Of a stretch of DNA of 8,437 bases, positions 6,145-8,437 are shown one piece after another. The translations under genes and the position numbers were made by a program. The notes below the pieces were generated by a model. The model made no database searches and was not told the origin of the DNA. It worked only from the letters and a program-made list of their open reading frames with translations. The stretch covers positions 1 to 8,437 of the forward strand of contig CAIYOB010000238.1 of the NCBI GenBank assembly GCA_903927685.1. Direction: 5' to 3'. Every line of letters begins with the position of its first letter. The stretch's first letter is position 1. The stretch is from an uncultured Planctomycetaceae bacterium (GTDB lineage Bacteria; Planctomycetota; Planctomycetia; Pirellulales; Pirellulaceae).

Positions 6145-7824
6145 TCAGCCTTCCGGCTTACCTTCCGAACCTCCGGCAGCGGTCGCCGCCGGAGTGGCCC
6201 CCGGCTGCGGGTGCAGCGGCGTCAGGCGGCCGACCTGCTCGCGGAGCTTGAACCGCTGGATCTTGCCCGTCGCGGTCTTGGGCAGCGAGTCGACATAGAC
6301 CACGGCCCGCGGGTACTTGTAGGCGGCCGTGTGGGACTTGACGAAGTTCTGCAGTTCGCGAGTCAGTTCCGGTGTGCCGGCGCGGCCGTCTTTCAAGACC
6401 ACAAACGCCACCGGCTTGACCAACCCTTCCGGGTCGGTACCGCCCACCACGCCGCTTTCCAGCACGGCCGGGTGCTGCAGCAACACGCCCTCGACATCCG
6501 TGGGCCAGACGGCCTGGCCGCTGACCTTGAACATGTCGTCCGTCCGGCCGGCGTACCAGAAGAAGCCGTCCTCGTCGACCAGAAACTTGTCGTGCGTGTT
6601 GATCCAGTGCCCGTGAAACGTGTTCTTGGTCTCTTCGTGCTTGTTCCAGTACCCGTTGGCGATGCTGTCGCCCTTGACGAACAATGTCCCCACGTGCCGC
6701 GGCGGCAGGGTCTGACCGTGCTCATCGACGATCTTTGCTTCGAACCCGGGGACCACTTGCCCCGTGCTGCCCGCCACCACCTGGCCCGGCCGGTTGGAGA
6801 TGTAGATATGCAGGATCTCGGTGCTGCCGATACCGTCGACGATCTCGACCCCAAACCGCTCGAGCCACGTCTCGTACAAGTGCTTGGGCAGCGGCTCGCC
6901 GGCGGACACGCAAACGCGGACCCGGCCCAACGATTTGCGGCCGGCCTTGTCCGCCTCGTGCAGCAGGGCCAGGTAGCTGGTGGGCACGCTGTAAAAGACG
7001 GACGGCTGGTGCTGGTCCAGAGTGGCGAACACGGCCTCGGGCGTCGGCCGCCCCGGCAGCATCACCGTCGTCGCGCCGACGCGCAAGGGAAAGTACAGTC
7101 CGTTGCCCAGCCCGTAGGCAAAGAACAGCTTCGCCACCGAAAACGATGTGTCCTCCTCCTTCAATCGCAACGTGGCTTGGGCGTACAGGTCGGCGGCCAC
7201 AATCATATCGTGGTGCAGGTGAATCGCGCCCTTGGGCCGGCCCGTCGTTCCGGAACTGTACAGCCAGAACGCCATGTCGTCTTTGCTGGTGTCGGCGGCC
7301 TGGAGTTCGGGGGAAGCCTCGTCCAGCACCCGCTGCAGCGACACGACTTCGGCGGCCGTCGGCATGGGGACCGCAAGCGGCCCGTCCGGCGGTCCACCGG
7401 CCGGCTGCGGGCGTGAGACGAAGATGTGCGTCAGGTATTTGGCCTGAACGCCGTCCAGCAGTCCCACCAGTCCGGCGTCGATCACCAGCACGCGGGCCCG
7501 GCTGTCGTTCAGGAAATACTCGTAGTCGGCCGGTTTCAAGTTGGTGTTCAGCGGGACGGCGACCGCGCCGGCTTTCATCGCGCCGAAAAACGCAAAAGCG
7601 AATTCCGGTGAATCCGGCAACAGCAGCATCACGCGTTCCTCGAAGCGGATGTCCCGCTGCAGCAGGGAATTGCCGAACCGGCTGACCTGCTCGGACAAAT
7701 CGCGGTACGTGATGACACGGTCGCCGCACAGGATGGCGGCTTTCGAGGCGCGGCCGGCGGCCAGATGGGAATCGACGAGGATCGTCGCCGCGTTCAGCCG
7801 CTCTGGAAGGTCGAGTGACAGCAT
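6145..7824 (-). CDS. Benzoate-CoA ligase family protein (acyl-adenylate-forming)
   Basis: This 559-residue enzyme belongs to the ANL superfamily and most resembles benzoate/4-hydroxybenzoate-CoA ligases, which activate an aromatic acid to its CoA thioester through an acyl-AMP. Visible motifs: the ATP loop YSSGTTGRPKG (189-199), the aromatic-ligase-like segment FFAYGLGNGLYFPLRVGAT (234-252), GIGSTE (331-336), the region around Asp412 (WINTHDKF), the hinge YAGRTDDMFKVSG (424-436) and the C-terminal PKTATGK with catalytic Lys521. The usual TGD of the Asp412 motif reads THD. The last about 25 residues are a Pro/Ala/Gly-rich tail beyond the normal end. ATG 7824 is well supported by GGGAGA eight bases upstream (plus-strand TCTCCC at 7832-7837). 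It is the first gene of an apparent two-gene operon, divergent from the zinc-ribbon gene. No aromatic-degradation genes accompany it here, so the acid is unknown. Confidence 0.88.
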   Translation of the reverse strand: MLSLDLPERLNAATILVDSHLAAGRASKAAILCGDRVITYRDLSEQVSRFGNSLLQRDIRFEERVMLLLPDSPEFAFAFFGAMKAGAVAVPLNTNLKPADYEYFLNDSRARVLVIDAGLVGLLDGVQAKYLTHIFVSRPQPAGGPPDGPLAVPMPTAAEVVSLQRVLDEASPELQAADTSKDDMAFWLYSSGTTGRPKGAIHLHHDMIVAADLYAQATLRLKEEDTSFSVAKLFFAYGLGNGLYFPLRVGATTVMLPGRPTPEAVFATLDQHQPSVFYSVPTSYLALLHEADKAGRKSLGRVRVCVSAGEPLPKHLYETWLERFGVEIVDGIGSTEILHIYISNRPGQVVAGSTGQVVPGFEAKIVDEHGQTLPPRHVGTLFVKGDSIANGYWNKHEETKNTFHGHWINTHDKFLVDEDGFFWYAGRTDDMFKVSGQAVWPTDVEGVLLQHPAVLESGVVGGTDPEGLVKPVAFVVLKDGRAGTPELTRELQNFVKSHTAAYKYPRAVVYVDSLPKTATGKIQRFKLREQVGRLTPLHPQPGATPAATAAGGSEGKPEG

Positions 7825-8030
7825 GACAAGGTCTCCCGCACGAAAGCCATGTTTGGACCTTCGTGCCGTTATAGTCGGTCTTGGTGGCTACTTTAACTGA
7901 ACGCCGCCCCGTGTCAACGGTGGCGGGCGTCAGGCCAGTCGACAGGCCTGTCGGGCAGGCCTCTGGCTTCCCGCCCGGCCAGACTCTAACATAGGGGAAA
8001 ATTGTCCGAACGCTCTGCTGAGACGTGCCC
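7825..8030. promoter_or_regulatory. Divergent intergenic region with a 14-base palindrome
   Basis: This 206-base gap separates the minus-strand ligase operon from the plus-strand zinc-ribbon gene and must carry promoters for both. It contains the perfect palindrome CGACAGGCCTGTCG at 7940-7953, overlapping an alternative hairpin AGGCCTG-TCGGG-CAGGCCT at 7944-7962. The two structures are mutually exclusive. They could be a regulator-binding site or a GC-rich dispersed repeat. An AT-richer stretch at 7985-8003 includes TAACAT (7987-7992), a possible -10 for the plus-strand gene, but I see no good -35. Regulation cannot be assigned. Confidence 0.35.
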
Positions 8031-8437
8031 ATGGCAGCCATGCAATTCTCCTGTCCCCATTGTTCCGGCCTGTTTCAGGTCGACAGTTCGCTGGGCGGCC
8101 AGCAGGTCTCCTGCCCACATTGCGGTGGGCTGGTCGCGGTGCCGGCCATGGCGGGATATTCGGCGCCGGGAGCGGTGCCGGTCCCGTATCCCGGCGGTGG
8201 GGCGCCCAGTTACAGCCAGGAGCTGCCGGTGCGGGCGGCCGCACCGATTCCGGGGATCGGTTCCGGGGGGCCAGGACAATCGTACCCCGTCCCAGGCCAG
8301 GAGCGTCCCGTGACGCCGGCGGCGGGGTTTCCGACGCGGGCGCAGACGCCCTCGGGGCCCGAGCGGCCGCTGGGCGGTCCCCAGCCGCAGCGCCCACTTC
8401 GGCCCCTGCCGGCCGGGACCCAGGCGGCGAGCCAGCC
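8031..8437 (+). CDS. Zinc-ribbon protein with Pro/Gly-rich tail, runs off the window end
   Basis: This frame is open for 135 codons and has no stop before the window ends. It begins MAAMQFSCPHCSGLFQVDSS, and a second CPHC follows at residues 28-31, giving paired CxxC motifs (Cys8, Cys11, Cys28, Cys31) typical of the MJ0042-like zinc-ribbon found at the N-terminus of many planctomycete proteins. After residue about 40 the sequence is low-complexity, rich in Pro, Gly, Ala and Gln, as expected for a disordered linker before a domain or membrane segment that would lie beyond the window. In-frame TGA at 8019-8021 limits the start to GTG 8025, ATG 8031 or ATG 8040. The second ATG gives a start directly at MQFSCPHC; no strong ribosome-binding site decides. 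The function is unknown; such proteins often carry membrane or other domains further on. Confidence 0.75.
   Translation, partial: MAAMQFSCPHCSGLFQVDSSLGGQQVSCPHCGGLVAVPAMAGYSAPGAVPVPYPGGGAPSYSQELPVRAAAPIPGIGSGGPGQSYPVPGQERPVTPAAGFPTRAQTPSGPERPLGGPQPQRPLRPLPAGTQAASQ

Noticed and set aside
5839..7416. Long plus-strand open frame (525 codons) across the ligase gene and the start of the fusion gene
   Set aside because: It spans two well-supported minus-strand genes and their gap, and its composition is that of an antisense shadow.
6722..8041. Minus-strand open frame of 439 codons overlapping the ligase in another frame
   Set aside because: It is Arg/Gly/Pro-rich, lacks motifs, and overlaps the clearly conserved ligase frame and the intergenic region.
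7930..8397. Minus-strand open frame of 155 codons opposite the zinc-ribbon gene
   Set aside because: It is Pro/Ala/Arg-rich with no motif, while the plus strand gives two well-spaced CPHC motifs.

Overview
The window is GC-rich DNA that most resembles a planctomycete (Pirellulales-like) chromosome. That call rests on the protein style: an N-terminal double CPHC zinc ribbon followed by a Pro/Gly-rich tail, a coiled-coil membrane protein, and a REP/RAYT system whose protein reads like planctomycete relatives. No rRNA or tRNA is present to confirm the taxonomy. All genes except the last lie on the minus strand.

Positions 1-163 are intergenic, with short stem-loops. Positions 164-979 (minus) encode a 271-residue protein with a membrane segment at each end and a long helical/coiled-coil middle; its function is unknown.

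Positions about 1085-3335 are a graveyard of decayed accessory genes reshaped by a REP/RAYT element. Reading along the minus strand (high to low coordinates) there is: the C-terminal part of a type I restriction-modification methylase subunit (HsdM) without its catalytic N-terminal half and carrying an in-frame REP pair; a REP-associated tyrosine transposase (RAYT) bracketed by near-perfect inverted REPs and broken by one in-frame TAA; a second REP pair; a fragment resembling the C-terminus of a HEAT-repeat-like protein; and a tiny remnant resembling the N-terminus of a TudS/DUF523-type desulfidase.

Positions 3400-7824 hold two intact minus-strand genes 30 bases apart, probably one operon. 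The upstream gene is a benzoate-CoA-ligase-family acyl-adenylate enzyme. The downstream one is a 904-residue fusion of a GlmU-like nucleotidyltransferase to a galactokinase-like GHMP kinase. The fusion could phosphorylate a free sugar at C1 and then make the nucleotide sugar in one polypeptide; its sugar is unknown, and the kinase has a changed sugar-recognition motif (GRHVDH in place of the GalK GEHTDY).

Positions 7825-8030 are a divergent intergenic region with a perfect 14-base palindrome. From 8031 a plus-strand gene begins, encoding a CPHC zinc-ribbon protein with a Pro/Gly-rich tail, and runs off the end of the window.

The two things most worth following up are the nucleotidyltransferase-kinase fusion with its altered sugar motif, and the REP/RAYT element, whose repeats supply coding sequence, a stop codon and gene boundaries to their neighbours.
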